From Selaginella moellendorffii (lineage: Eukaryota > Streptophyta > Lycopodiopsida > Selaginellales > Selaginellaceae), in contig NW_003314300.1 of NCBI RefSeq assembly GCF_000143415.4, positions 1-39,719 on the forward strand: a stretch of DNA of 39,719 nt. The letters run 5' to 3'. Each line of letters begins with the position of its first letter. Position 1 is the stretch's first letter. Shown piece by piece: positions 30,267 through 39,719 of the stretch. The translations under genes were made by a program, and so were the position numbers. The notes below the pieces were generated by a model. The model saw only the letters and a program-made list of their open reading frames with translations. It was not told the origin of the DNA and did no database searches.

Positions 30267-32597
30267 ATGCTCTTACTCTTAGGTCTAATCGAGAATGCGG
30301 GCGATTCATTCGATCGCGGTGGCTGGAGCTCCTGGAGATCGCGGCGGGCACCGGCAATCTCCTGGCCATGGCGCTGCCACTGGCGCCGGCGCTGGATCAT
30401 CGAGGTAAGAATTCTCGCTCCAGTTTCAGGGTTTCAATCGCGTTTCTTTCGCAGGTGGAGAACTCCCAAGAACAAGAGCGGCTCTAATGCTGGAATTCCG
30501 TCGATCTACGACGCGTTGCAGCAGGCGGGAGCGATTCCGGGCGTTGGTGTCGTGCTTGCGGCATTGACAGCGTGTAGAAACTCGCGAGACCTCCAAACAG
30601 GTAAGCGAGTCCATAGCTACGTTGCCGAGCGAACGAATTACTGTTCTTCAAACAGCGTGGTGGCGAACTCTGTGCTGGATATGTACGCAAAGTGTGGAAG
30701 CATGGAGGACGCGTTGCAAGCTTTCTCTGAGATGAAGCATCGGGACGTCGTTTCGTGGACTTCCATGATCTCCGGATATGCAAGGTGTGGAGATGGCGCT
30801 CTGGCTCTCAAGTTCTTCTTGCGCATGCAAGAAGAAGGCTGTGAGCCGGATCGTGTCACGGTCATCGCAGCAGTGAAGGCATGCTCTAGCTGCGCAGAGA
30901 AGGAAGAAGTTCGCGTGATACTAGGAAGAGCAGTGAAGATCAAATCGCTGGAACAGGGAAGAGCTCTTCATTCTCGAGTCGCCAGAGCAGGATTTGTCCG
31001 GGACCTTGCTGTGGCAAACTCGCTGGTGGATATGTACTCCAAGTGTGGGAGCATGGAAGATGCACAAAAGGTGTTCGAGAGCATGAGGCAGCGGGACGTG
31101 ATTTCATGGACTTCGATAATTTCGGGTTATGCACAGGCTGGGGAAGCGGAGTTTGCTCTCGAGCTTTACTCGCGAATGCAAGACGAAGGCTGCGCTCCAG
31201 ATCGTGTGACTCTCCTCGCTGCGCTCAAGGCTTGTGCTAGCTTGGCCGAAGGAGAGAAAGATGGTCCCTCGAGACAAAAGTGGCTGGAGCAGGGGAGGGC
31301 TATTCATTCCAAGGCCGTGGCAAGTGGAAACCAGTCGGATCACTTCGTGGCAAACTCTCTACTCGACTTCTACGCAAAGTGTGGGAGCATGGAAGACGCT
31401 TATACTGTGTTTCAAGCTATGTGTCGTCACAGCTCAATCTCGTGGAAGTGCATGATCCTGGGATATGTCCACAACGGGGAGTCCGAGCAAGCTCTCGAGT
31501 TTTACAAGCGCATGCAATCAACAGGGTGTGTGGCGGATCGTGTGACTTTACTGGCAACTTTGAAAGCTTGCTCTACCTTGACGGCGGCAGGGGCATCAGA
31601 AGAAGCACTGGGAACTGCTGAGAAAGAAAGGCTCGTAAAGTTCAGGCTCAAGTGTCTCGAAACAGGAGCACGCATCCATTCTCAAGCTGGAACGCTGGAC
31701 CTTGCAGTAGCAAACTCTCTAATCGATCTCTACGCGAAGTGCGGTCGCATCATACTTGCTCGCAATCTCTTCGAAAGCCTTCCACATAAGAACACCGTCT
31801 CATGGAACTGTATCATCATCGGGTATGCGGAGTGTGGGGAAGGCGCCGTGTCTTTGGAACTCTACAGACAGATGCGTCACGCCTCAGGCTGTGCTCCAGA
31901 TGCCGGTAGTTTCGTGGCCGTTTTAAAAGCTTGCTCCAGCTTGGTGGCACTGGAATTCGGGAGGCAAATCCAGATGGAAGCTCGCAGTTTTGGACTAGAG
32001 AGAGATCCCATCGTCGCAAACGCGCTCGTTAGTTTCTTCGCGAAGTGTGGGAGCATGGCCGAGGCCGAGGAGGTATTTAGTTCCATTTCGAAGAAAGATT
32101 TAGTGACATGGAGCTCATTGATCGCAGGCTATAGCTGCCGAGGCGACGCAACTCGGGTGCTGGACCTCTTCGAGAGAATGGAGAAAGTTGGCGGTGTGAA
32201 GCCAGACGGTGTTACGCTCCTCTCCGTCCTCACTGCCTGTAGCCACGCCGGCCTGGTCGACAGAGCGAAGGACGAATTCAGAGCAATGCCCCGCAAGCAT
32301 GGGATTGCTCCCACGATTCAACACTACACTTGCATGGTGGAGCTTCTCGGCCGCGCGAATCAACTCGACGAGGCAGTGAAATTGGTGAAAGGGATGAGCT
32401 GCAAGCCGGATGTTGTGATATGGAAGGCAGTGCTGGGAGCTTGCTGGAAGTGGAAGAACGTGGCGCTCGGGAGGCTTGCTTTCGCGTCCATCATGGAGCT
32501 CGACAATCAAAATGCCCCGGCTTACGTGCTCATGGCCAATCTTTATGCTGAGGCTGGGATGCTGGAAGAAGCCGCAAGGATGCGCCGAAGAAGTTAA
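30267..32597 (+). CDS. PLS-type pentatricopeptide repeat protein
   Basis: An intact PPR gene. Five long/short repeat blocks are readable, each with VANSLLDMYAKCGSMEDA-like and DVVSWTSMISGYARCG-like segments, at about 30655, 31010, 31350, 31710 and 32010. Then come PDGVTLLSVLTACSHAGLVD, YTCMVELLGRANQLDEAVKL and APAYVLMANLYAEAGMLEEA. The linkers before LEQG/LETG carry long charged insertions, a feature I associate with Selaginella PPRs. The protein stops at ARMRRRS, where the E/E+ region should begin, so E+ and DYW domains are absent. Two starts are possible: ATG 30267 unspliced (776 residues), or ATG 30295 with a 50-nt intron 30405-30454 (750 residues, start MRAIHSIAVAGAPGDRGGHR). I prefer the spliced model because donor and acceptor are excellent and the N terminus is Ala/Arg/Gly-rich like an organelle-targeting peptide. 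Its likely role is organellar RNA binding. Confidence 0.85.
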   Translation: MLLLLGLIENAGDSFDRGGWSSWRSRRAPAISWPWRCHWRRRWIIEVRILAPVSGFQSRFFRRWRTPKNKSGSNAGIPSIYDALQQAGAIPGVGVVLAALTACRNSRDLQTGKRVHSYVAERTNYCSSNSVVANSVLDMYAKCGSMEDALQAFSEMKHRDVVSWTSMISGYARCGDGALALKFFLRMQEEGCEPDRVTVIAAVKACSSCAEKEEVRVILGRAVKIKSLEQGRALHSRVARAGFVRDLAVANSLVDMYSKCGSMEDAQKVFESMRQRDVISWTSIISGYAQAGEAEFALELYSRMQDEGCAPDRVTLLAALKACASLAEGEKDGPSRQKWLEQGRAIHSKAVASGNQSDHFVANSLLDFYAKCGSMEDAYTVFQAMCRHSSISWKCMILGYVHNGESEQALEFYKRMQSTGCVADRVTLLATLKACSTLTAAGASEEALGTAEKERLVKFRLKCLETGARIHSQAGTLDLAVANSLIDLYAKCGRIILARNLFESLPHKNTVSWNCIIIGYAECGEGAVSLELYRQMRHASGCAPDAGSFVAVLKACSSLVALEFGRQIQMEARSFGLERDPIVANALVSFFAKCGSMAEAEEVFSSISKKDLVTWSSLIAGYSCRGDATRVLDLFERMEKVGGVKPDGVTLLSVLTACSHAGLVDRAKDEFRAMPRKHGIAPTIQHYTCMVELLGRANQLDEAVKLVKGMSCKPDVVIWKAVLGACWKWKNVALGRLAFASIMELDNQNAPAYVLMANLYAEAGMLEEAARMRRRS

Positions 32598-33344
32598 CTA
32601 TCTGGTACGTGACACTTTGAGTCCCCCGTGTTAACTTTCTAAATGCCTTGTAGAAGCGATTGACAAGACAAGATCCAAAGAAGGTTATTACGGGAGGATT
32701 TTATCACTTTCGGTACCTACGGAGAAGAAACAGGTGTGAAGAGATTTTCTCATGAAGGAATTGCGTGGCTAACTGCGATCAAACAAACAGGTCTCAAAGG
32801 ATTTTCTCCCGACTTGGACGCAGAAGTTCTCGACCGGAACCAGCCCAGGGCCAGAGAATAAGTGAACTTCGCCACCTAAGAGTGCCAACGACGATGGAGA
32901 AATCTGGATACCATACGATTTATAGTTCTTCCAGTACGAACTCAGTGCTTTACTTGCAGAGAAACAAAACAAGCCAGGCTTTACAGTTGCAAGTGTCAAG
33001 GTTCCACGAGTTTGACTTTCTCCTGTTCCATCGAATGCGAGCCCAGCCCAAGGCTAGCAGCAGCGTGGGAGCTTTGGAGCCTCTGAAGGGAATTGACGCA
33101 GATATCTTCAGGTGTGGACTCGAGGACATACAAGCTCCAAGGTTACTTCATGTACGCTGTGCACAGGCTGAGGCCGAACTATTTGCTGCTTCCTGCGAAC
33201 GCTCCCAACTATGGAGTCCAATTCATGAGGATGATACAAGGCTACAAGTTTCAGGCAAGAGTATTAGTGAGGGTGAACAAGATTCTGTAAGGTGACTCCA
33301 GACGCAGTTGCCTAGACGGCCATGATCCGCGATGGGGACACACG
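32598..33344. other. 3' flank of the PPR gene with possible lost C-terminal domains
   Basis: At about 32775-32860 the plus strand reads AIKQTGLKGFSPDLDAEVLD, faintly like the E+/DYW stretch (EMK..GYVPDT..VLHD). 33120-33290 has an open phrase GYFMYAVHRLRPNYLLLPAN followed by APNYGVQFMRMIQGYKFQ in one frame; I do not recognise it. Neither is in frame with the PPR gene. Confidence 0.3.
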
Positions 33345-33570
33345 AATGGTTTTAAGCTCTTCAATGAGATGCAAGACGAATGGCACTTCTTTGTGTGCTC
33401 ACGGCGTGCAGCCATCCCAGGCTTGTCCGTGCTAAGCAAAAGTATGGAGTTTGTCTATTGACTGAAGCGCCGAGCTGGAGGAAGCGGCGAAAATGGTTCA
33501 AAGCCAGCTGCTTGACAAGAAGTGGAAGAATGCGGGCTTACTTTCGATTGGCTTGGCGAGGAAAAATAAA
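33345..33570 (+). pseudogene. PPR C-terminal relic
   Basis: GFKLFNEMQDE, then (frame shifted) LCVLTACSHPRLV and, after a stop, AELEEAAKMVQSQLLDKKWK correspond in order to the last PPR motifs of a PLS protein. Frameshifts and stops separate them. It is not continuous with the intact gene upstream. Confidence 0.6.
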
Positions 33571-33600
33571 AGTTAAGAAAACGATCAAAAATTTTAGATT

Positions 33601-33625
33601 GGGGATGCCAGGAATCGAACCCGGA
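33601..33625 (-). other. tRNA-like 3' half (T arm plus acceptor strand)
   Basis: On the minus strand CCGGGTTCGATTCCTGG forms a proper T stem-loop containing a consensus Pol III B box (GGTTCGATTCC). It is followed by CATCCCC, a seven-base acceptor strand. No matching GGGGATG 5' strand, D arm or anticodon arm is found within 80 bp. This is therefore a truncated tRNA or a tRNA-derived SINE piece, not a working tRNA gene. Confidence 0.5.
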
Positions 33626-33659
33626 GTCTTTTTGTTTGGTCAAATAGAGGATTAACCCG

Positions 33660-34600
33660 AATAAAAGACCTTGCTTAGTGACATCTACGTAAAAAAAGAT
33701 ACTGGAAGTTTCAGGGACGTTAATCCTTTATAGAAGTGTCTCGTCGAAGGATTAAAGACCAGTACGTGTTGATCTCGACTTGTTTAAATCATAATGTTTA
33801 CACGACAATGTGAAAAACATTCATTGCTCTTTTTTTTTTTTATAATATAGGAATTTTAAAACTTTGCGTCATAACGACTAAAGAAAGTCACAAAGATTCG
33901 ATGAAGCTAGCAGAAGAACGAAATCTGGGCGCTCGCTGTGATCGTGAATCGATCTTCGTCACCTTTTGTGTGGAGAGTGTAGCACACGATATATGTGAGG
34001 CTTGAAAGAGTAGCTTGACATTCCCTCCAAGCAACGTTCATCGTTTCGGTGCTGTGCCACAGGAACTTTAACACCCTTGGTGAGTTAGCTGAATTCAGCA
34101 ATGATGTTATAACCTGGTCATGCTCAAATTGAAAAGAACTTGACCATGAATTATAATAATAAATTCTTGGCTAGTACCACAACAGGTGACCACTGATGGG
34201 ATGTGCAAGACCATCTTTCTTTAATAAAGTTAATCTTTAATAGTTATAATAATAATTAATTTTAGTAATTATTAGTTTGCTTAAGCAAAGGAATGGGGTG
34301 GTAGTGAGTATACTTAGAATATTCTTGGATATTCAAGGATATTTTACCATCTAACAGTTATTATTCATTTAGATTAATCTTATATTTATCATACTCCCTT
34401 ATTTAAATGTGCTATTGGAATATCCGGTGAATCTAACGGTTCAAATTCAAAAACTTCAAATAGATGGCATAGATCAAGTGCCAAAGGGGTGGCAATGCTT
34501 CAATGTGATTTTAGTGACACTCCAAATCAAGTGAAACTTTTTAGGGTGATAGGGCAGATTGTGAGCTACTCTGTGTGTTGTGTGTGTTAATGTTTCCTTT
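33660..34600. other. Gene-free stretch with an AT-rich dispersed repeat
   Basis: No supportable gene. 34310-34400 (AGAATATTCTTGGATATTC... ACCATCTAA... AGATTAATCTTATATTTAT) resembles 38885-38962. A minus-strand 64-codon frame at 33907-34101 is unrecognised. Confidence 0.4.
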
Positions 34601-34605
34601 TCTTT

Positions 34606-34711
34606 TAGTTGGAGCAAGGTTTTGGAAATGAAGACCATGTGCCCAGATGAGACAAGCCATTTGCTGCTTCTCACAGCTTGCGCTCACAGTGGAGAAGTGG
34701 GCCATTGACTG
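34606..34711 (+). pseudogene. PPR motif relic
   Basis: MCPDETSHLLLLTACAHSGE corresponds to the conserved PD.(V/T)T...LL.ACAH.G stretch of a PLS-type PPR and is followed by a stop. It is preceded by a pyrimidine-rich run ending TTTTAG. Confidence 0.55.
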
Positions 34712-35071
34712 AAGCTATGCCGCTCTTCTTTAGAACCTTGAAAGTAAGATTTTCAATGTTTTTTGAGAGTTTCCATCTATTTATCTTTGCAGGAAAAAGA
34801 TCCAGACTGGTAGTCAAGTCGCTAGAGAGAAAAGCTGAGAAAATTGGTGAAATGGCTTTATATTTTTTCGTTTTTGTGTTAGAACTAAAACTTTGCAGCT
34901 TTCTTTCAGCCTATGCAAGACAATGATTTAAATCCAAGCCTTCAGGAGAAGTACATCCCTGCTGTAAACAACTCTCCTCCATCCCCCTTGCTGCCATCAG
35001 CAAATGGTGGAACAATGTCCAGGTATGTAGTGTTTTGCTCTTTAATAACTGATGTTGCACCTTTGCCATAG

Positions 35072-36058
35072 GTGCTCAATCTAAGAACACTCACCTGGTC
35101 CAAAGTTGAGCAAAAGCTCCCAATGTCTCCTTTTGTCCTTGTCCATGCCACTGATCCCACCTTGTGCTGGTCATAGCCTGGTAATTTTTTTAGCTTTTTA
35201 CTTTCATCTTACAATATTCCGGAGTGTTTTCAGATTCTGAAGAACAGATGCTACTTGTTGGTGGCCACTTGAGAAACCCTTGACTCTGTCTCAGGTTAAT
35301 ATAATGCATTTCAGTGTCTCACTTCAGTGCTCTCTATCTCCAGTTCATGTTTTTGATATACAGACTTTCACTTGGTTGCTTTTTCCAACATATGGACAAG
35401 CTCCGGTGCATGTGACATACTGTATCACGAACCTGAGATTGACCATTTGCTGTTTGAGGGGCCAGTCTGTTTCGCTGATCGGATCCTGTTTAGTGGAGTC
35501 ATGTTTGGTGGAGAAGACTCCAATAGGTGTCTACTCAATGACCTCAACATCTGTGATCTGGAAACAATGACATGGGAGGCAATATAAGCCAGCACAGACG
35601 TATATTGCATGTGAGGTATGCTATTTTGATTATCCTTCCTGGCCTTACTCTGATTCCATTTGTCATTTTCTGTCCTGCCTAGAGATTGAGTCTCGTCTTC
35701 ATGTGTTTGAATGGAGAAGAAACATTAATAGCCTTGGTTTTTTTTGAGACTGTGACTTGTATTGAGGTGGAAGCTGTCAGATGCATGTACTGAAGACATG
35801 CAAAAGCCAATCAGAGGTGTCTCCTGCTCTGAGTGTTGGTGGAAGCCATTTTATAGAGGTTGGAGAATCTGCAAATGTGCCCGAGAGCTCAATAATTTTG
35901 AAGGAATCATTAGATCATCAGCCTATGGTATCATGTTTTTGTGCGTCTCTTCCCTGTTTGATAATGTTATTTTACTTCTTTCCAGGAGAATGGCAGCTAC
36001 AACACACCAAAGTTGCTGGACCTTAAACAGGAGCTTGAGGTGGCTCTAGCATCACGCT
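35072..36058 (+). pseudogene. Decayed kelch-repeat gene, ACBP4/5-like
   Basis: Pieces in the correct order but in different frames: VLNLRTLTWSKVEQKLP (after an apparent intron ending CCATAG at 35071), EEQMLLVGGHLRNP, VHVFDIQTFTWLLFPTYGQA, GQSVSLIGSCLV, FGGEDSNRCLLNDLNICDLE then TMTWEAI, LNGEETLIAL, and finally YNTPKLLDLKQELEVALASR. The order and wording match the kelch half and the coiled-coil tail of plant acyl-CoA-binding proteins 4/5 or close kelch paralogues. Stops and frameshifts between blocks, and the absence of a recognisable ACB domain upstream, make it a pseudogene or a heavily decayed fragment. Confidence 0.65.
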
Positions 36059-36569
36059 AAGACGAAATAGCATGTACAGCTATGACTGGTCGAATATAAA
36101 GAAACCCTTAGCTTTTGTGAATTGCTTTAATGGCAAGGAGCTTATGCAGCATGATAGTTCATGGTAGAATGAAATAGAGGCACTCCAGGTTTGGCATTCT
36201 TGTTGGATGTCTCTATGCTTCTCTCTGAAAGTGATGAAAAGAATGAGATTGCTACGCTCTAGGTCGTGTCAGTGCTGCTGTTGTCCACCAGCAGTGACAT
36301 TCCCACTAGTGTTGCTTGCGGCAAGATCAAGATCATCGTTGAGTTTTAGGCAAATTGATGAAGATGCCTGGAAAATGAGAGATGAAAACAAGAATAGAAA
36401 GAAAAAAAAGAACCAAAAAGGCTCTGGAAATATCTGTATAGCTGAGGGCAGAGGCTCTGTATAGCTGTGAGAAGATGCTCTGGAAATGGTTGATTAGAAA
36501 CTTGAGTCTCATGATTAGAATCTTGGAGGGGTCAGGAAAACTTCCTAGCAGAGAGTAGAATTTTAAACC

Positions 36570-36854
36570 TTGGGAGAAAAGAAAGCTTGGATGACAAAAG
36601 CAAAGTACCTTGAGCATGTTGCATTGCATAAAATCCTGTCTTGGCTTCTTAAGACAGGAGGACATTGTGCACATCCAAAATGTTCAAGTCATGTCAAAAG
36701 TGTTTCTAAGAAGGATTTTCAAATAGAGACAGACTTGGATAGGACATTTAGATTCATACCTTGTCAAGATGCTCTCCATGTGCTTGAAAAAACTTTGGGA
36801 GGATGTAACGAGAAGGATTCCAAGTTGATGGCATTACTTGCATGTGCTTCTTGA
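36570..36854 (+). CDS. Unidentified 94-codon open frame
   Basis: The frame contains MGEKKAWMTKAKYLEHVALH and a later EKTLGGCNEKDSKLM. No family, signal peptide or splice partner is evident. It lies in a region otherwise made of relics, so it is weakly supported. Confidence 0.2.
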   Translation: MGEKKAWMTKAKYLEHVALHKILSWLLKTGGHCAHPKCSSHVKSVSKKDFQIETDLDRTFRFIPCQDALHVLEKTLGGCNEKDSKLMALLACAS

Positions 36855-37311
36855 TGGCTTACAATCACTGGCCATCGAGTGACAAGGAGTGGAAGAATTG
36901 GTGACAAAATAAATGGAAAGTGTGCATTTCAATGGCAAACCTTATTGTTTTAATCATTTTCTTGCAAAAGAATTTTGAACTAGAGAGGATAAATGTTGGT
37001 GATTTAGTGTTCTACATTCTTTGTCAAGTGTTTTAGGTTTTGGTCGTGATGAAGCAAGAGTAGTTACAACATTTTACAAAATTCAAATAAGATCTGGAAA
37101 ATGATAGTGGTTGAATTTCCATATTTATGGGAATTTGTTTTAAGACTCGGAGCATTGCTTCCTGGTAAACATTTTTTAAAGAGTCATGTGTTAAATGTAC
37201 ATCACAATAGTGAAATAGATTGTGCTCCCTATTGTCAACTAAGAAAAAAATTACATAAGTGACCACTAAAACTCATTACCAAGAGAATCACAATAAATCA
37301 TTATTCTGTTG

Positions 37312-37415
37312 TTTTATTTTTAAAAGATGTATTGTTCTATTACAAAGTATGGACAACTACATCTTCTCAAATTGAAATGTTCTCTACTTCTCCCGGTGGA
37401 GTTGGGGTCCCTATT
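37312..37415 (+). repeat. Dispersed repeat, copy 1 (partner at 38697-38845)
   Basis: TTTTATTTTTAAAAGATGTA, CAAAGTATGGACAACTACATCTT and CTCCCGGTGGAGTTGGGGTC correspond in order to phrases at 38697-38845. The two are in the same orientation and moderately diverged. Confidence 0.5.
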
Positions 37416-38696
37416 AACTTATGTGTCCATTTAGAGTTAGCAGCTGGATAGCAGAGGCTTTACCACAATTGCCTACAAGTAGAGGTGTAATTGGGAGCTT
37501 CATTCTCATTCACTGTGCAGGCAGGTTCCCACGGTCTTGGAAGGATGCCCTTCGCAGCATGACTCATCAGCTCAGTAGCAAGAATGTCTTGGTAATTGTT
37601 ACTAGAGGTGGCCAGCACTAAGTGAGTAGGTTGTTATTAGTGACATGGTATGCGATGTACTACTTGAGCCATCACATTGCCTCTTGCAATGAACAGGGCT
37701 GACTGCTTGGAAATGCACACACTAGGTGAGGGATGTGAAGCCAATGCTGGTGGTATAGGCACCAAAGAAAAGGCCAAACAACTGACTGCTGCTGCTATCA
37801 TTGGCCTCTGCCCACCACTGTTTGTTTTACGTGGCTTCCAGTTCACAGCTAGGAAAGGAAGTTAAAGTTTTGCTGTGTGAAGCCAGGTTAGTATGTTAAC
37901 AACATAGGCCCTACCTCCAAAGTTGGGCACCACCATCTTCTAACTCACAAAGTCCAACTTAACATACATACTGATGGTAAAGTTGCATGACTCCCTTTTA
38001 CATGCTTTTCTTTTCCATCCCAAGCCAAGGAATGAATAAGCCTTTATTGCACCATAGGATGTCATGAATTATTATTGTAATTTCTTTGTACTATACCATG
38101 TACTTTGATAAGGCAATCCTAGGAAGACCTTCTTTTGGTAATTTTTGAAGGAAATGAGCATATTTCCATAACATCACTCCACCAAGCAAGATAATAGTAA
38201 TATAGTTACTCATTAGCATTTAGACCCTGTTGGGCAAATAAACATAAATTTTGAATGAGCAGTATACCAACATCCACTTTTTGCTATCAAATTTGGCAGC
38301 AACAATAAATTCCCGAAGTACCATTATACTCTTTCTTTCGGTTTTGAAGTTATGCATAATCAACTTAGCTGCAAAGACTCATGGCAAAAGCTCATTATCA
38401 TTGGATAAATTGCTAGAAGACTTGCTAGCAGTGGGGAGGATGCAAGGAGAGAATTAATGGCAACACTACTATATTTCCTCCTTTTCCCCTCTTCCCTTTT
38501 TTTATTTTTTATAAACTATGGCCTATCAACCTTAGAAAAGGACAATCCTAGTATCTTTGCCAGTAATTCTTCCCCTCTTCTATATGGCAAGAGTGGATGC
38601 AAGTTCTTAGCACTTGCATCATGCACCTACAAAGTTACTATGACTAACTTGTAACATCAAAAGTTGTAAATGACTATTAACTTGTTAGACATGGCT

Positions 38697-38845
38697 ATCT
38701 CTTTTATTTTTTTCAGATTTATGTTGTTCTGCTCCAAAGTATATATAACAACATCTTTCCATCTTTACTTTTCCTAGCTCCACTGAAAAGAAGATGTATT
38801 TATCTTAGGTATGCTATATCTCCCAGCGAAGCTGGGGTCTTTGCT
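38697..38845 (+). repeat. Dispersed repeat, copy 2 (partner at 37312-37415)
   Basis: TTTTATTTTTTTCAGATTTATG, CCAAAGTATATATAACAACATCTT and CTCCCAGCGAAGCTGGGGTC match copy 1. An insertion of about 45 bp separates the second and third phrases relative to copy 1. Confidence 0.5.
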
Positions 38846-38884
38846 AGTAATTTATAAACACATTTATAATTTATAAAATTTCTC

Positions 38885-38965
38885 AAACAATTCCTAGTAT
38901 ATTCTAGTTTATCCTACCATCTAATCATTGATATTTAATAAGATTAATCTTGTGTTTATAAATTA
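38885..38965 (+). repeat. AT-rich dispersed repeat (partner at 34310-34400)
   Basis: CTACCATCTAATCATTGATAT and AGATTAATCTTGTGTTTAT align with ACCATCTAACAGTTATTATTCA and AGATTAATCTTATATTTAT at 34350-34400. Probably fragments of the same small element. Confidence 0.45.
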
Positions 38966-39259
38966 TAAACATGTTTATAATTATAATTTTCCATTTGATT
39001 AATTGGATTAATAAATAGGAATAACACTACTATTAAGAAAACTAAGCATTGCTGCCTACAAAGCATAATCAACAACTGAACAATATCCAATGTGATTGAT
39101 TAACAGAATTACCTCTAGTAAAAGGAGCCAAAAAATAAACTAGACTTCACTGGAAACAAAAAAGAATAAAACTTTGAGCTAAAAATTAAAATCAATCAAC
39201 TTGCCATAGGGTGACTCGATTTCATTAGACATGCTTTGGGTTTGAGAATATGCCCCAGC

Positions 39260-39719
39260 ACAGCATCATCTCTACTACAGGGGATGGAATAGCACGCCCT
39301 ATTGAGATGAAATACAGCCACTTGGGATGTAAAATGTTAAAGGTGATAGTGTTCCATTCAACCTCATCTCCCAAAACATCTCCAAAGACTCCTTGCTCCT
39401 TCCATTATGAGCATAGCAAGAGAGGATCAAGTTCCAGGATGGTTCATCCACAGATCCTGGAACACTAGTATGGAGTCACACACATGGAGATTAATGGGTT
39501 TCTATGGTGTTCTTGCTTGCTGGTGTCTCCCATGATCTAAGAGACTTAAATTCCCCATACCAGCACAAGCATTAATCATTGATAGTAGTTGAGATCATTG
39601 AGCTTGATACCATGAGCCTAGAAACTTTGAGAGCTCCCTTGCAATTGCCATTCTGGATGTAAAACCCAATCAATGCATTGTAAGTTACAGTGTTTCTTTG
39701 GCTTATGCCAAAAGACCTC
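39260..39719 (-). pseudogene. PPR pseudogene, runs off the right edge
   Basis: On the minus strand from 39719: RNTVTYNALIGFYIQNGNCK then GALKVSRLM, a frame change, a degraded CASMG-like stretch, and SWNLILSCYAHNGRSKESLE then MFWEMRLNG and GCISSQ followed by TAG. The order is that of PLS-type PPR motifs. Several stops and frameshifts lie between motifs. The 5' part is outside the window. Confidence 0.7.

Larger units (their letters stand above)
36855..39259. other. Gene-free stretch with dispersed repeats
   Basis: Only short open frames that I cannot assign. It holds the paired repeats described separately. 38853-38990 is strongly A/T-rich with alternating TTTATAA phrases. Confidence 0.45.

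Noticed and set aside
30368-30404. ATG at 30368 as start of the PPR gene (MALPLAPALDHR)
   Set aside because: Joined to the 30455 acceptor it reads into a stop within about 35 codons, and unspliced it is also out of frame with the PPR motifs.
32115-32510. A 131-codon minus-strand frame
   Set aside because: It is antisense to the intact PPR gene.

Overview
The window looks like nuclear DNA of a land plant, most probably a Selaginella-type lycophyte. This is inferred from three things: very short canonical GT-AG introns (46-80 nt in every gene I could model), many PLS-type pentatricopeptide repeat (PPR) genes and relics, and a PPR gene with the charged linkers before each LEQG/LETG motif that I associate with Selaginella PPR proteins. 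No database search was possible.

Layout. 1-10000 is AT-rich, gene-free repeat DNA. It holds a long terminal repeat (LTR) on the minus strand (2569-4981) followed by a tRNA-iMet-like primer binding site, an inverted partial copy (1-705) and a third diverged fragment (8469-8776). The LTR carries an 11/12-bp and 6-bp tandem array. 11470-13418 holds two convergent intact genes: a short PRD3/PAIR1-like meiotic protein (plus) and a stand-alone Aha1 N-domain protein (minus). 16104-17934 is a decayed P-loop ATPase gene, possibly Crinkler/RHS-like.

18190-26725 is a locally amplified cluster. Its ancestral unit appears to be A-B-D-C-PPR. A, B and C are relatives encoding tiny secreted Cys/Trp-rich peptides, and D is a roughly 300-bp promoter-like block. 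Two A genes are intact and head-away (21969-22166 minus and 25120-25317 plus). They encode 65-residue precursors with a signal peptide and a mature region of two tandem RCQxGWxWxxNxC motifs. B and C copies and both PPR copies are broken. A perfect 31-bp hairpin sits at the head-to-head junction. The third unit is cut off by a decayed DDE transposase sequence (26733-27330). This cluster is the best candidate in the window for something undescribed.

28558-29887 is a complete nine-exon Arb2-domain (FAM172/ARB2A-like) gene on the minus strand. It is divergent from an intact PPR gene (30267-32597, plus), which lacks a full E/DYW tail. From 32600 to the end the DNA is mostly relics: PPR fragments, a tRNA-like 3' half, a kelch/ACBP4-like pseudogene, dispersed AT-rich repeats, and a PPR pseudogene running off the right edge on the minus strand.

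The intact genes act in unrelated processes (meiotic break formation, Hsp90 regulation, an Arb2-family role, organelle RNA handling, secreted peptides). Only the peptide cluster shows genes that belong together by descent.
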